In this document: positions 1 to 7,715 of the stretch, in pieces
Numbering within the stretch: position 1 is the stretch's first letter
Layout of the letters: every line of letters starts with the position of its first letter
Translations under genes and position numbers: made by a program
The notes under the pieces: generated by a model
Seen by the model: only the letters and a program-made list of their open reading frames with translations
Database searches by the model: none
What the model was told of the DNA's origin: nothing
Source of the DNA: Alphaproteobacteria bacterium UBA3612
Lineage (GTDB): Bacteria > Pseudomonadota > Alphaproteobacteria > Sphingomonadales > Sphingomonadaceae
Direction of reading: 5' to 3'
DNA length: 64,000 bases
Assembly (NCBI GenBank): GCA_002375465.1
Contig: DFLT01000003.1
Span: forward strand, 186,001-250,000

Positions 1-2
1 GA

Positions 3-776
3 CGCGTCCAGTCGATCGAAGTGGGATTTCGGGTGTTGCGCGTCCTGCGCATGGCCGACGGCCTGTTGCCGTTGCGGGAAGTTGCGAAGCGTGCCGAAAT
101 GCCGCCCAGCAAGGTCCACCTGTACCTGGTCAGCTTCATCCGCGAAAACATGGCCTACCAGGACGCCGCCACCGGCTATTATGGGCTCGGCTCTTTCGCC
201 ATCCAACTGGGGCTGGCCGCCGTCAGGCAGGCGGACGTGGTGGGGATAGGGTCGCGGATGCTGGGGCCGCTGCGGGACGAGACGCAGTGCGCGGTCTATC
301 TTTCCCTCTGGGGCGATCGGGGTCCCTGTATCGTGGCAAAGGCCGATGGGAACCTGCAGGGAGCCTTTGCGCTGCGACTGGGATATATACTTCCCGTGGC
401 GACATCCGCGACGGGCAATGTGTTCCTGGCGCATCTGCCGCGCGAAGACGTTGAACGGGTCATGGAGATCCAGGACGATGCCAGCGCCAGCGGAGTGTCG
501 CGACGGCTTCCAAAGGAAGAACTCGACAAGATCGCAGCAAATGTTCGTGAGCAGGGTTTTGCGTCGACCGTAGAAAGTCTCAACAATAATTTTGCGGGCC
601 TTTCCGCGCCGATCTTCGGCCCCGGTGGAGATATTTCGGCCGCCCTCACTCTCCTTGGATCGGCAGACTATATAACAGGAGAGCGCAAAGATGCGTTTCG
701 CGATCTGCTGCTGGAGGCAGCGGAGACGGTAACCGACCGACTGGCCGAGGCAAAGGCCGAACCCGCCGACGCGTGA
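3..776 (+). CDS. IclR-family transcriptional regulator (5' end outside window)
   Basis: The frame is open from base 3. Its first visible residues, VQSIEVGFRVLRVL, match the usual beginning of the IclR winged-helix domain, so the true start is probably just left of the window. A GTG at 21 is possible but would cut the first helix. The helix-turn-helix covers about LREVAKRAEMPPSKVHLYL. The rest is the IclR effector-binding domain, ending with a stop at 774-776. IclR proteins usually control aromatic or fatty-acid catabolic operons and bind a pathway metabolite. The nearest candidate targets are the converging aldehyde dehydrogenase and the GMC/ACAD operon beyond it. No ligand can be read from the sequence. 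Confidence 0.88.
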   Translation, partial: RVQSIEVGFRVLRVLRMADGLLPLREVAKRAEMPPSKVHLYLVSFIRENMAYQDAATGYYGLGSFAIQLGLAAVRQADVVGIGSRMLGPLRDETQCAVYLSLWGDRGPCIVAKADGNLQGAFALRLGYILPVATSATGNVFLAHLPREDVERVMEIQDDASASGVSRRLPKEELDKIAANVREQGFASTVESLNNNFAGLSAPIFGPGGDISAALTLLGSADYITGERKDAFRDLLLEAAETVTDRLAEAKAEPADA

Positions 777-808
777 TTAAGCGCGCCGGCACCAGGTTGA
801 AAGCATGC

Positions 809-2317
809 CTATAGCGCCATCGCCACCGCCTTCGTCTCCGTATAGGCCTCGATACCTTCGCGGCCATTTTCGCGCCCCCAGCCGGACTGCTTGAAGCCGC
901 CAAAGGGCAAGGCCGGGTCGAGGCCGCCGCCGTTCACACGGACTGTGCCTGCCTTCAGCTTGCGTGCCAGTTGGTGCGCAGCAGATAAATTGTTGGTCCA
1001 GACAACCGCCCCCAGGCCATAATCGCTGTCGTTCGCCTCTGCCGCGATGCGGTCGAGGTCTTCGTCGCTGAAGGACATGGCGCAGAGGACCGGGCCGAAA
1101 ATCTCTTCACGCCGCACCGCCATGTCGGCGGTCGTGCGGGTCAGGACTGTTGGCGGCACGAAATTCCCGGCGCCGCCAATTTCGTGCCCGCCGGTGTGCA
1201 GATTGGCGCCCTCCTCTACCCCATGCCGGATATATCCATGAATACGATCGCGTTGTGTGGGAGAGATCACCGGTCCCATCTGCGTATCGGATGCCAGGCC
1301 CGGACCGATCTTCAGCCCCTGCGCGATCTTCGATACGCCCTCCACGACTTCATCGAAATGGCGCTCGTGGACGAACAGCCGCGAACCGGCATTACAAATC
1401 TGGCCGGCATTCGCGAAAATGGACATGGCCGCGCCGGGAATTGCCTTCGTGACGTCGGCGTCCGGCATGATGATCACGGGCGTCTTGCCACCTAGCTCAA
1501 GCGTCACACGTTTGAAATTCCCGCCAGCCGCGCGCAGGATCAGGCGACCAACTTCCGTCGATCCGGTAAACGTCACTTTTTCGACGCCCGGATGTGTCGT
1601 CAGCGCAGCGCCCGCCGTTTCACCAAAGCCGGTCAGCAGGTTGAAAACGCCAGGAGGGAAACCGATTTCCTCAATCAGCCTTGCGAGACGCAGCGCCGTC
1701 AGCGGCGTTTCCTCTGCGGGCTTCAGAATGACCGCGCATCCGGCGGCAAGGGCCGGCGCAATTTTGGAAACCGCCATCGCCAGCGGCGCATTCCACGGGA
1801 CGATCTGTGCCACCACGCCCACGGGCTGCTTCAGCGTATAGGCATGCCAGGTACCGGGACCGGAAAGAGAGATTGTCTCTCCGTTCAGTTTCGTCGCCCA
1901 CCCAGAATTATAGCGCAGTGTGCCGATCGCATGCGGCAAATCGAAATTGCGCGCGTCGCGGACGGGCTTGCCATTGTCCAGCGTTTCGAGCGCCGCAAAC
2001 TCGTCCACAGAGGATTCAAGCGCATCGGCAAGACGTTCCAGCAGGCGGGCCCGTGCCGCAGGCTTCATGTCGATCCATGCGGGGTCGTTCATCGCGCCCC
2101 GTGCAGCCTCCACCGCGCGGTCGACATCGCGTTCTCCGGCCTTTGCGACATCCGCCAATTTATCGCCGGTTGCCGGGTCATGCGTGGCGAAGGTTTCCCC
2201 CTCCAGCGCGTCCACCCAGGAACCGCCAACGTACAGTTGATGACGCTGCGCTGCGAAGGCGCGCGCTGCATCCAGAGATGGGATCTCAGCCAATTTCGGC
2301 GTTGCAGAAGCGGTCAT
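809..2317 (-). CDS. NAD(P)-dependent aldehyde dehydrogenase
   Basis: A 502-residue member of the ALDH superfamily that oxidises an aldehyde to the carboxylic acid. Visible motifs in order are PWNAPL (cofactor loop), FTGSTEVG, VTLELGGKTP with the general-base Glu, GQICNAGSR with the nucleophilic Cys, and EEIFGPVL. Length is typical (about 480-505). The start is supported by GGGAGGACTTGT just before the ATG. The gene stands alone, converging on the IclR gene and divergent from the GMC oxidoreductase, whose alcohol-to-aldehyde product would suit it. The substrate is unknown; the active-site motifs do not separate medium-chain, aromatic and terpenoid aldehydes. Confidence 0.93.
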   Translation of the reverse strand: MTASATPKLAEIPSLDAARAFAAQRHQLYVGGSWVDALEGETFATHDPATGDKLADVAKAGERDVDRAVEAARGAMNDPAWIDMKPAARARLLERLADALESSVDEFAALETLDNGKPVRDARNFDLPHAIGTLRYNSGWATKLNGETISLSGPGTWHAYTLKQPVGVVAQIVPWNAPLAMAVSKIAPALAAGCAVILKPAEETPLTALRLARLIEEIGFPPGVFNLLTGFGETAGAALTTHPGVEKVTFTGSTEVGRLILRAAGGNFKRVTLELGGKTPVIIMPDADVTKAIPGAAMSIFANAGQICNAGSRLFVHERHFDEVVEGVSKIAQGLKIGPGLASDTQMGPVISPTQRDRIHGYIRHGVEEGANLHTGGHEIGGAGNFVPPTVLTRTTADMAVRREEIFGPVLCAMSFSDEDLDRIAAEANDSDYGLGAVVWTNNLSAAHQLARKLKAGTVRVNGGGLDPALPFGGFKQSGWGRENGREGIEAYTETKAVAMAL

Positions 2318-2420
2318 ACAAGTCCTCCCAATTCAAATCTTTCGAGACCAGAATGCTTTTCCCGACGTTAATTTACAGTCTGCGACCTAACCGAAGGTGT
2401 TAGCTGTTGTCGAACGGTAT

Positions 2421-2451
2421 TTGTCATGGCAAAACGTCTGCAGCTTATAAT
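2421..2451 (+). promoter_or_regulatory. candidate promoter for the GMC/ACAD operon
   Basis: In the divergent gap 2318-2545 there is a perfect TATAAT at 2446-2451. TTGTCA at 2421-2426 lies 19 bases upstream, which is long; GTCATG at 2423 would give 17. The predicted leader to the ATG at 2546 is about 88 bases. No clear operator palindrome was seen. Confidence 0.4.
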
Positions 2452-2545
2452 CGGTCCGCACAGGATCGGGTGCGCGGGGAGGCACGGATGGACGCGGTTT
2501 CAGGAATGCGCACGATTCAGATGATTGATCTGAGCCATTCACGTC

Positions 2546-4171
2546 ATGGATGAGGAATTCGATTATATCATCGTTGGTGCCGGTTCCGCCGGATGCGTCC
2601 TCGCAAATCGCCTAAGCGCGAGTGGCGATGACCGCGTCCTGTTGCTGGAGGCAGGGGGAAGCGACCGCAACTGGCTGTTCAGCATGCCGCTGGGCTTCAT
2701 GATGACGGCATCCGACCCGACCTATGATTGGGGTTATGAAAGCGAGGCCGACGAGAAGCTGGGCGGGCGCAGCCTGCCCATTCCGCGCGGGCGGGTTCTG
2801 GGCGGCTCCTCCTCTGTCAACGGAATGATCTATATGCGCGGCCATTCCGGCGATTTCGATCGCTGGCGGCAAATGGGCTGCCGGGGCTGGAGCTATGATG
2901 ATGTGCTTCCCTATTTTCGGCGCATGGAGACCAGCTGGCGCGGCGCTGGCGAATATCACGGCGACAGCGGCCCATTGCATGTAACTCCGATCGAGGGCGA
3001 ACGCCTCCTGTCACGGGAAATTGCCGCGTCGGTGCAGGCCGCAGGCTATAAGGAAAGTCCCGACCTGAGTGGTGAACGGCAGGAGGGATTTTCACGCTGC
3101 GAAGTCACAGTCGACCGCAACGGTCGCCGCGCAAGTACGGCACGCGCATATCTGAAACCTGCGCTCGGACGTTCGAACCTGACCCTGCGCGACAGATCCC
3201 ACGCGCGGCGCATCATCATCGAGAACGGTCGCGCGTGGGGCATCGAATATGAACGGAGCGGCGTGCGGCACCGCGTCCGCGCGAAGAAGGAGGTCATCCT
3301 GAGCGGCGGCGCGTATAATTCGCCGCAGATGCTTATGCTGTCCGGTATCGGCCCGCGCAACCAGTTGGAGCAGCACGGAATCGACGTCATCGTAGATGCA
3401 CCCTCAGTGGGACGCAATCTGGCGGAGCATCCCCTCGTCTACATGACCTATGCGGCCAGTCGGAAAAACACCTTCCTCAATGCGCTGCGGCTGGACCGGG
3501 CAGCGCTTTCCGTCCTGCGCTGGGCGCTTACCGGCGGCGGTCCGTTTGCCAGCCAGATCACCAGCGGCATTCTGATGCTGAAAACACGCCCCGAACTGAC
3601 GCAACCCGACATCCAGCTGGTGTTCCTGCCCGTACGGCTCGACGCCAAGCTGTGGACGCCCCTGATCGGCAAGCGGCAGGAGCATGTCTTTTCTGTCATG
3701 GTCATGCAATTACACCCAGAAAGCCGAGGCACCGTGGAATTGCGCTCCGCCGAGCCGCTGGAACGGCCGCGCATCGACCTGAACCTGCTGTCCACGCCGC
3801 GCGATTTCGCCGACATCAGGGGCGGCATTGAGGCGGTTCGGAAAATTTTCGCCGCCCCACCCCTTAACGACATGGTGTCGCGAGAGATTTCGCCCGGTGC
3901 GGAGCGTCAGGGGGACGATGAACTTGACCGCTTCATCCAACAGGGCCTTCGCATCACACAGCACCCGTCGGGGACATGCAGGATGGGTGAAGATCCGGAC
4001 GCCGTGGTCGACAGCGAACTGCGCGTGCGGGGCGTGGAAGCGCTGCGCGTCGTCGATGCTTCGATCATGCCCGCCATTCCCGGTGCGAACATCAATGCAG
4101 CCGTCATCATGGTGGCGGAGCGGGCTGCCGACCTCATCCTCGGTGCCACACCCCTGACCTCGGAAGAGTGA
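2546..4171 (+). CDS. GMC-family FAD-dependent oxidoreductase (choline/alcohol dehydrogenase type)
   Basis: A 541-residue glucose-methanol-choline oxidoreductase. The N-terminal FAD-binding motif is DYIIVGAGSAGC. GMC signature 1 lies around GRVLGGSSSVNGMIY and signature 2 around SGGAYNSPQMLMLSGIG. The C-terminal catalytic pair is the His in QHPSGTCRMG and the Asn in GANINA. It should oxidise a primary alcohol to an aldehyde. It is followed after 3 bases by an ACAD and a second ACAD, suggesting alcohol activation feeding CoA-dependent oxidation. The start is fixed by an in-frame TGA a short way upstream, and the ribosome-binding site is weak. A second GMC protein is encoded at 35425-37044. Confidence 0.92.
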   Translation: MDEEFDYIIVGAGSAGCVLANRLSASGDDRVLLLEAGGSDRNWLFSMPLGFMMTASDPTYDWGYESEADEKLGGRSLPIPRGRVLGGSSSVNGMIYMRGHSGDFDRWRQMGCRGWSYDDVLPYFRRMETSWRGAGEYHGDSGPLHVTPIEGERLLSREIAASVQAAGYKESPDLSGERQEGFSRCEVTVDRNGRRASTARAYLKPALGRSNLTLRDRSHARRIIIENGRAWGIEYERSGVRHRVRAKKEVILSGGAYNSPQMLMLSGIGPRNQLEQHGIDVIVDAPSVGRNLAEHPLVYMTYAASRKNTFLNALRLDRAALSVLRWALTGGGPFASQITSGILMLKTRPELTQPDIQLVFLPVRLDAKLWTPLIGKRQEHVFSVMVMQLHPESRGTVELRSAEPLERPRIDLNLLSTPRDFADIRGGIEAVRKIFAAPPLNDMVSREISPGAERQGDDELDRFIQQGLRITQHPSGTCRMGEDPDAVVDSELRVRGVEALRVVDASIMPAIPGANINAAVIMVAERAADLILGATPLTSEE

Positions 4172-4174
4172 TAT

Positions 4175-5386
4175 ATGGATTTGGGCTTTTCGCCAGAGGA
4201 AGAAGAATTCCGCGCAGAGGTGCGGAGCTATCTGCAGCAGAATATACGCGCCTGCATCCGCGAAGCCGTCCTAGAAGAGCAGCCCCTGCCCCGCGAATGG
4301 AACGTCGAGGCGCAGCAGATATTGAACCGCGCCGGCTATGCCGTGCCGCACTGGCCAGTTGAATGGGGCGGGCGAGACTGGTCTGCGGTAAAGCGCGCCA
4401 TCCTGACCGAGGAAATCGACAGCATGGGGGTGCCGCGACCGCTGCCCTTCAATGTCGCCCTGATCGGCCCCGTCATCGCGGCGTTCGGCAGTGAGGAGCA
4501 GAAGCGCCGATTCCTCCCTGCGATCGCCAATCTGGACATGTGGTTCTGCCAGGGCTTTTCAGAGCCGGATGCCGGTTCCGATCTGGCATCGCTGAAAACC
4601 AGTGCGGTTCGCGAGGGCGATGGCTATCGGGTCAATGGCCAAAAGACCTGGACCACCTATGCCCAGCATGCCGACTGGATCTTCTGTCTGGTTCGCACCT
4701 CGCGGGAGGAGCGCAAGCAGCAGGGGATTTCCATGATGGTGATGCCGATGAACAGCCCCGGGATAACAGTCCGGCCCATCCGATCGATCGACGGCATTCA
4801 CCACATCAACGAAGTGTTTCTGGACGATGTCCACGTTCCCGCAGAGCATTTAATCGGAGAGGAAGGCAGAGGCTGGGACTACGCCAAATATCTGCTGGGT
4901 CAGGAGCGGACATCGATGGGCAATGTTGGCTTTTCCCGCCGTCGGCTGGCCCGCATACGAGCGCGGGCGAGCCAAACCCAAAGCAGAGGCTGCCGAATCG
5001 ATGAACCCGCCTTTCGCAGGCGGCTGACCTGGGCGGAAATAGAGCTGCAGGCTCTTTCCATCACTCAGATGCGCGTGATCGACGAGGGCAGCGCTGGTGA
5101 CACGGGCTCAGCCGGCCCGGACCCGAAAACGTCGATCCTGAAAATGAAAGGAGCGGAAATGCTGCAACGGGCCTCGGAACTGCTGCTGGACACCATGGGG
5201 CCGGAAGCCATGTGCAATGGCGCCAGTTTGGAGGGAGGCGACCCTCTCACGGAGGAGGGCAGTGAACGATCTGCTATCGTTTCCGCCTATTTCGGCTCTC
5301 GCAAATATTCGATCTTTGGCGGTTCCAACGAGATCCAGCGCAACATCCTCGCCAAGGCTGTGCTGGGACTGGGGAAGCGCACATGA
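4175..5386 (+). CDS. acyl-CoA dehydrogenase, large subunit of a pair
   Basis: A 403-residue acyl-CoA dehydrogenase. The N-terminal helical domain (from DLGFSPEEEEFRAEVRSY) is followed by the flavin-contact strand GFSEPDAGSDLASLKT, NGQKTWTTYA and the C-terminal FGGSNEIQRNILAKAVLGL. It would introduce an alpha,beta double bond into an acyl-CoA using FAD, with electrons leaving through ETF. It overlaps the next ACAD by 4 bases. This tandem of a full-length and a shorter ACAD is the pattern of the alpha2beta2 ACADs typical of steroid catabolism. The substrate is not evident. Confidence 0.92.
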   Translation: MDLGFSPEEEEFRAEVRSYLQQNIRACIREAVLEEQPLPREWNVEAQQILNRAGYAVPHWPVEWGGRDWSAVKRAILTEEIDSMGVPRPLPFNVALIGPVIAAFGSEEQKRRFLPAIANLDMWFCQGFSEPDAGSDLASLKTSAVREGDGYRVNGQKTWTTYAQHADWIFCLVRTSREERKQQGISMMVMPMNSPGITVRPIRSIDGIHHINEVFLDDVHVPAEHLIGEEGRGWDYAKYLLGQERTSMGNVGFSRRRLARIRARASQTQSRGCRIDEPAFRRRLTWAEIELQALSITQMRVIDEGSAGDTGSAGPDPKTSILKMKGAEMLQRASELLLDTMGPEAMCNGASLEGGDPLTEEGSERSAIVSAYFGSRKYSIFGGSNEIQRNILAKAVLGLGKRT

Positions 5387-6471
5387 ACTTCGGGTTGAGC
5401 GAAGAACAGCAGATGCTTTCCGACAGCGTTGACCGGATGATGGCGGGGCACGCCCAAGCGGCTGCCGCAGATCCGATTTCACATTGGCAGGATTATTGCG
5501 ACCTTGGCCTTCCGGCGCTCAGCCTGCCTGAGGCGCATGGCGGATATGGCGGTGCCGAAGAAGTGATGATCGCTTTCACTGCCTATGGACGCTATCTGGC
5601 GGAGGCGCCCTTGTTGCAGCCCCTTCTTTCAGGGCGTGTCCTGTCGGAAGCGGGCGGTGAACGGGCGCACGATTTGCTCGCCCGGATAATCTCAGGACAA
5701 GACCGCGTCGCCCTGTGCCTGTGGGAACCGAATAGCGGCTGGCACTGGGATGCGCCCCAAACCAAGGCTGATCCCATGGCGCAAGGTTGGCGTTTACGCG
5801 GCCAGAAAACGGCCGTGCTCGACGCAGATGCGTCCGTGTGGCTGCTTTGCCCTGCCCGAATGGCAGATGGCATCGGCCTGTTTCTCGTGCCGCCCCACAG
5901 TGATGGCGTGAAAATCAAAACTATGCGCACGCCGGACGGGCGTCGCGTTGCCAATTTTGCCTTTGACGGCGCTTACCTGCCCGCGGACGCAGCCATTGGA
6001 GATCCGACCAAGAACGGCGCACTCCTCGCCCGCGCCATTGACGAGGGCATTGCCGCTGTTTGCGCAGAAATGGTCGGGGCAATGGATCGACTGCTGGAAA
6101 TCACCGTCGAATATATGGAGACGCGTAAGCAGTTCGGCGTGTCGATCGGATCCTTTCAGGCGTTGCAGCACCGCGCGGCGGACATGCTGATCGAAATCGA
6201 GCAGGCAAAATCCATGACATTTCACGCGGTTGCCGCTCAGCGCAAGGACGCGGCCAACAGATCATGCAACGTAGCGGCCGCAAAGGCATTGGTGAACCGC
6301 GCGGCACGCTTCGTCGGTCAACAGGCGATCCAGTTGCACGGCGGCATGGGCATGACCGAGGAATATCCCGCCGGACGCTATTTTCAGCGGCTGACAGTGC
6401 TGGAGATGATGTTCGGAAACACCGACCACCACCTGTCGCAGGTCGAAAAGGCGGGCGGGGTGACCGGCTAA
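5383..6471 (+). CDS. acyl-CoA dehydrogenase, second subunit of a pair
   Basis: A 362-residue ACAD translated from an ATGA overlap with the preceding ACAD. It has the N-terminal helical domain, a shortened middle domain (RGQKTAVLDADASVW) and the C-terminal helical bundle with TRKQFGVSIGSFQALQHR and QLHGGMGMTEEYPAGRYFQRL-type residues; the Glu in MTEE is the likely base position for this subfamily. It probably forms a hetero-oligomer with the 4175-5386 product. It ends 20 bases before the converging decarboxylase-like gene. A GC-rich stem in that gap has no T-run. Confidence 0.9.
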   Translation: MNFGLSEEQQMLSDSVDRMMAGHAQAAAADPISHWQDYCDLGLPALSLPEAHGGYGGAEEVMIAFTAYGRYLAEAPLLQPLLSGRVLSEAGGERAHDLLARIISGQDRVALCLWEPNSGWHWDAPQTKADPMAQGWRLRGQKTAVLDADASVWLLCPARMADGIGLFLVPPHSDGVKIKTMRTPDGRRVANFAFDGAYLPADAAIGDPTKNGALLARAIDEGIAAVCAEMVGAMDRLLEITVEYMETRKQFGVSIGSFQALQHRAADMLIEIEQAKSMTFHAVAAQRKDAANRSCNVAAAKALVNRAARFVGQQAIQLHGGMGMTEEYPAGRYFQRLTVLEMMFGNTDHHLSQVEKAGGVTG

Positions 6472-6491
6472 CCGGAATGCCCGCCCGCCGC

Positions 6492-6824
6492 TCAATCGGC
6501 GGCTTCGCGCTTCTTCACCACCTCAAGAAAAATGCGCGATGCAGTGACCGATGCAGGCCAGGATGCGTAGAAGGCGAGATGAAGGATCGCCTCCCCCAGT
6601 TCCTCCTTCGTTACGCCATTGTCGAGCGCGAGGCCGATGTGCGCCTCCAGCTGCTGGTGCCGGTTTGCGGTGGCAAGAGCGGCAATGGTCAAGAGCGACC
6701 GGTCACGCTTGGCCAGTCCCTCCCTTTCCCACACCTCACCATATAAAATGCGGTCGGTCATCTCCGTAAATGCGGGAACAACCTCGCTCAGTTCATCTCC
6801 GCGCTTGCCGCTGGGCCGCTTCAC
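6492..6824 (-). CDS. carboxymuconolactone decarboxylase (PcaC-like) family protein
   Basis: A 110-residue single-domain member of the CMD/AhpD superfamily, with RDRSLLTIAALATANRHQQL, HIGLALDNGVTKEELGEAILH and FYASWPA in the order seen in PcaC-type proteins. There is no CxxC, so an AhpD-like peroxidase role is unlikely. It overlaps the upstream crotonase gene by 4 bases (6821-6824), so it is the last gene of the minus-strand CoA synthetase/hydratase-lyase unit. No protocatechuate genes are nearby; the substrate may be another small acid or lactone. Confidence 0.85.
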   Translation of the reverse strand: MKRPSGKRGDELSEVVPAFTEMTDRILYGEVWEREGLAKRDRSLLTIAALATANRHQQLEAHIGLALDNGVTKEELGEAILHLAFYASWPASVTASRIFLEVVKKREAAD

Positions 6825-7675
6825 TGCTCTGCCTCCGCATCGCGATGATAATGGCCTAGGCCGGGCTTGTATGTCTTTTCATCCAGGAATTGCTTCATGC
6901 CCTTGTCGCGGCCCTTTTCGGTGTCCACGAACGTGGTCTGGTCGCCCTTCGCCGTCAGATATTCCGCCGCCTGTTCCCAATCGAGATAGCGGGAATATTT
7001 ATATGCCATGCGCGCCTGGCGCAGCACGGTGGGGTTCTTTTCCAGAAGCACCTTGGCAAGTTCCCGGGTCCGCTCGACAAGTCGATCCGCAGGTACGGAT
7101 TCGTTCACCAGGCCCAGTTCCTTGGCGCGGACACCGTCGAACTTCTCTCCGGTCATGACGTAATACATCGCTTCACGGTCGCCCATGACCGTTGCGATTG
7201 CCTTTGACACCACGCCGCCCGGGATGATGCCCCAGTTGATTTCTGACAATCCATACGTGGCATCGTCCGCCGTCACGGCCAGATCGCAGCAAATGAGGGG
7301 GGTAAAGGCGCCGCCGAAGCAATAGCCGTGCACCATCGCGATGGTCGGTTTCGCATAGTGCATCAGGGTGCGCCACTGCCACGCCCGCGTTTCGCGATAG
7401 GCGCGATGCCGCTCGACATCGGAAACGGCGTCGGTGTTTCTAAAAAATCCCTGCAGATCCATGCCCGCCGAAAAGGCCTTGCCCTTGCCGGAAAGCACGA
7501 TCACGCCGCAACGGTCGTCAAGCTCCAGCTCGTCGAGCACCCGGTTCATGTCACGCGCCAGATCGACGCTCATGGCGTTCCGCTTCTCCGGGCGGTTCAA
7601 ATAGACCCAGGCGATGCCGTCCTCGAATTCTACGAGGACATTGTCCCCTCCCGGTATTGGTGCGCTGTCGTTCAT
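6821..7675 (-). CDS. hydroxycinnamoyl-CoA hydratase-lyase-like crotonase
   Basis: A crotonase-fold protein closest to p-hydroxycinnamoyl-CoA hydratase-lyase (FerB/Ech, which turns feruloyl-CoA into vanillin plus acetyl-CoA). Shared features are NRPEKRNAM, SAGMDL, KPTIAMVHGYCFGG, GLSEINWGI with the catalytic Glu, NPTVLRQA and GMKQFLDEK. Counting from the upstream ATG at 7693, the positions that contact the phenol in the Pseudomonas enzyme (Tyr75, Tyr239) are here Phe83 and Thr247, and Ser123 is Thr131. I prefer the start at 7675, because GGAAGGA precedes that ATG while the 7693 ATG has none. It lies 40 bases downstream of an ADP-forming CoA synthetase, an arrangement like ferA-ferB. The substrate may not be phenolic. 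Confidence 0.88.
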   Translation of the reverse strand: MNDSAPIPGGDNVLVEFEDGIAWVYLNRPEKRNAMSVDLARDMNRVLDELELDDRCGVIVLSGKGKAFSAGMDLQGFFRNTDAVSDVERHRAYRETRAWQWRTLMHYAKPTIAMVHGYCFGGAFTPLICCDLAVTADDATYGLSEINWGIIPGGVVSKAIATVMGDREAMYYVMTGEKFDGVRAKELGLVNESVPADRLVERTRELAKVLLEKNPTVLRQARMAYKYSRYLDWEQAAEYLTAKGDQTTFVDTEKGRDKGMKQFLDEKTYKPGLGHYHRDAEAEQ

Positions 7676-7715
7676 GCCGTTTGTTCCTTCCATGACTTTG
7701 TTCTTGCGAGGCGGG

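Noticed and set aside
6485..6502. CCGCCG-N6-CGGCGG stem between the converging ACAD and decarboxylase-like genes as a terminator
   Set aside because: It has no T-run, overlaps the end of the 6492-6824 coding sequence and is common in GC-rich DNA.
6821..7675. A standard ferB for vanillin formation from ferulate
   Set aside because: The two phenol-contacting Tyr positions are Phe and Thr. No vanillin dehydrogenase or protocatechuate genes are linked closely enough to support that pathway.
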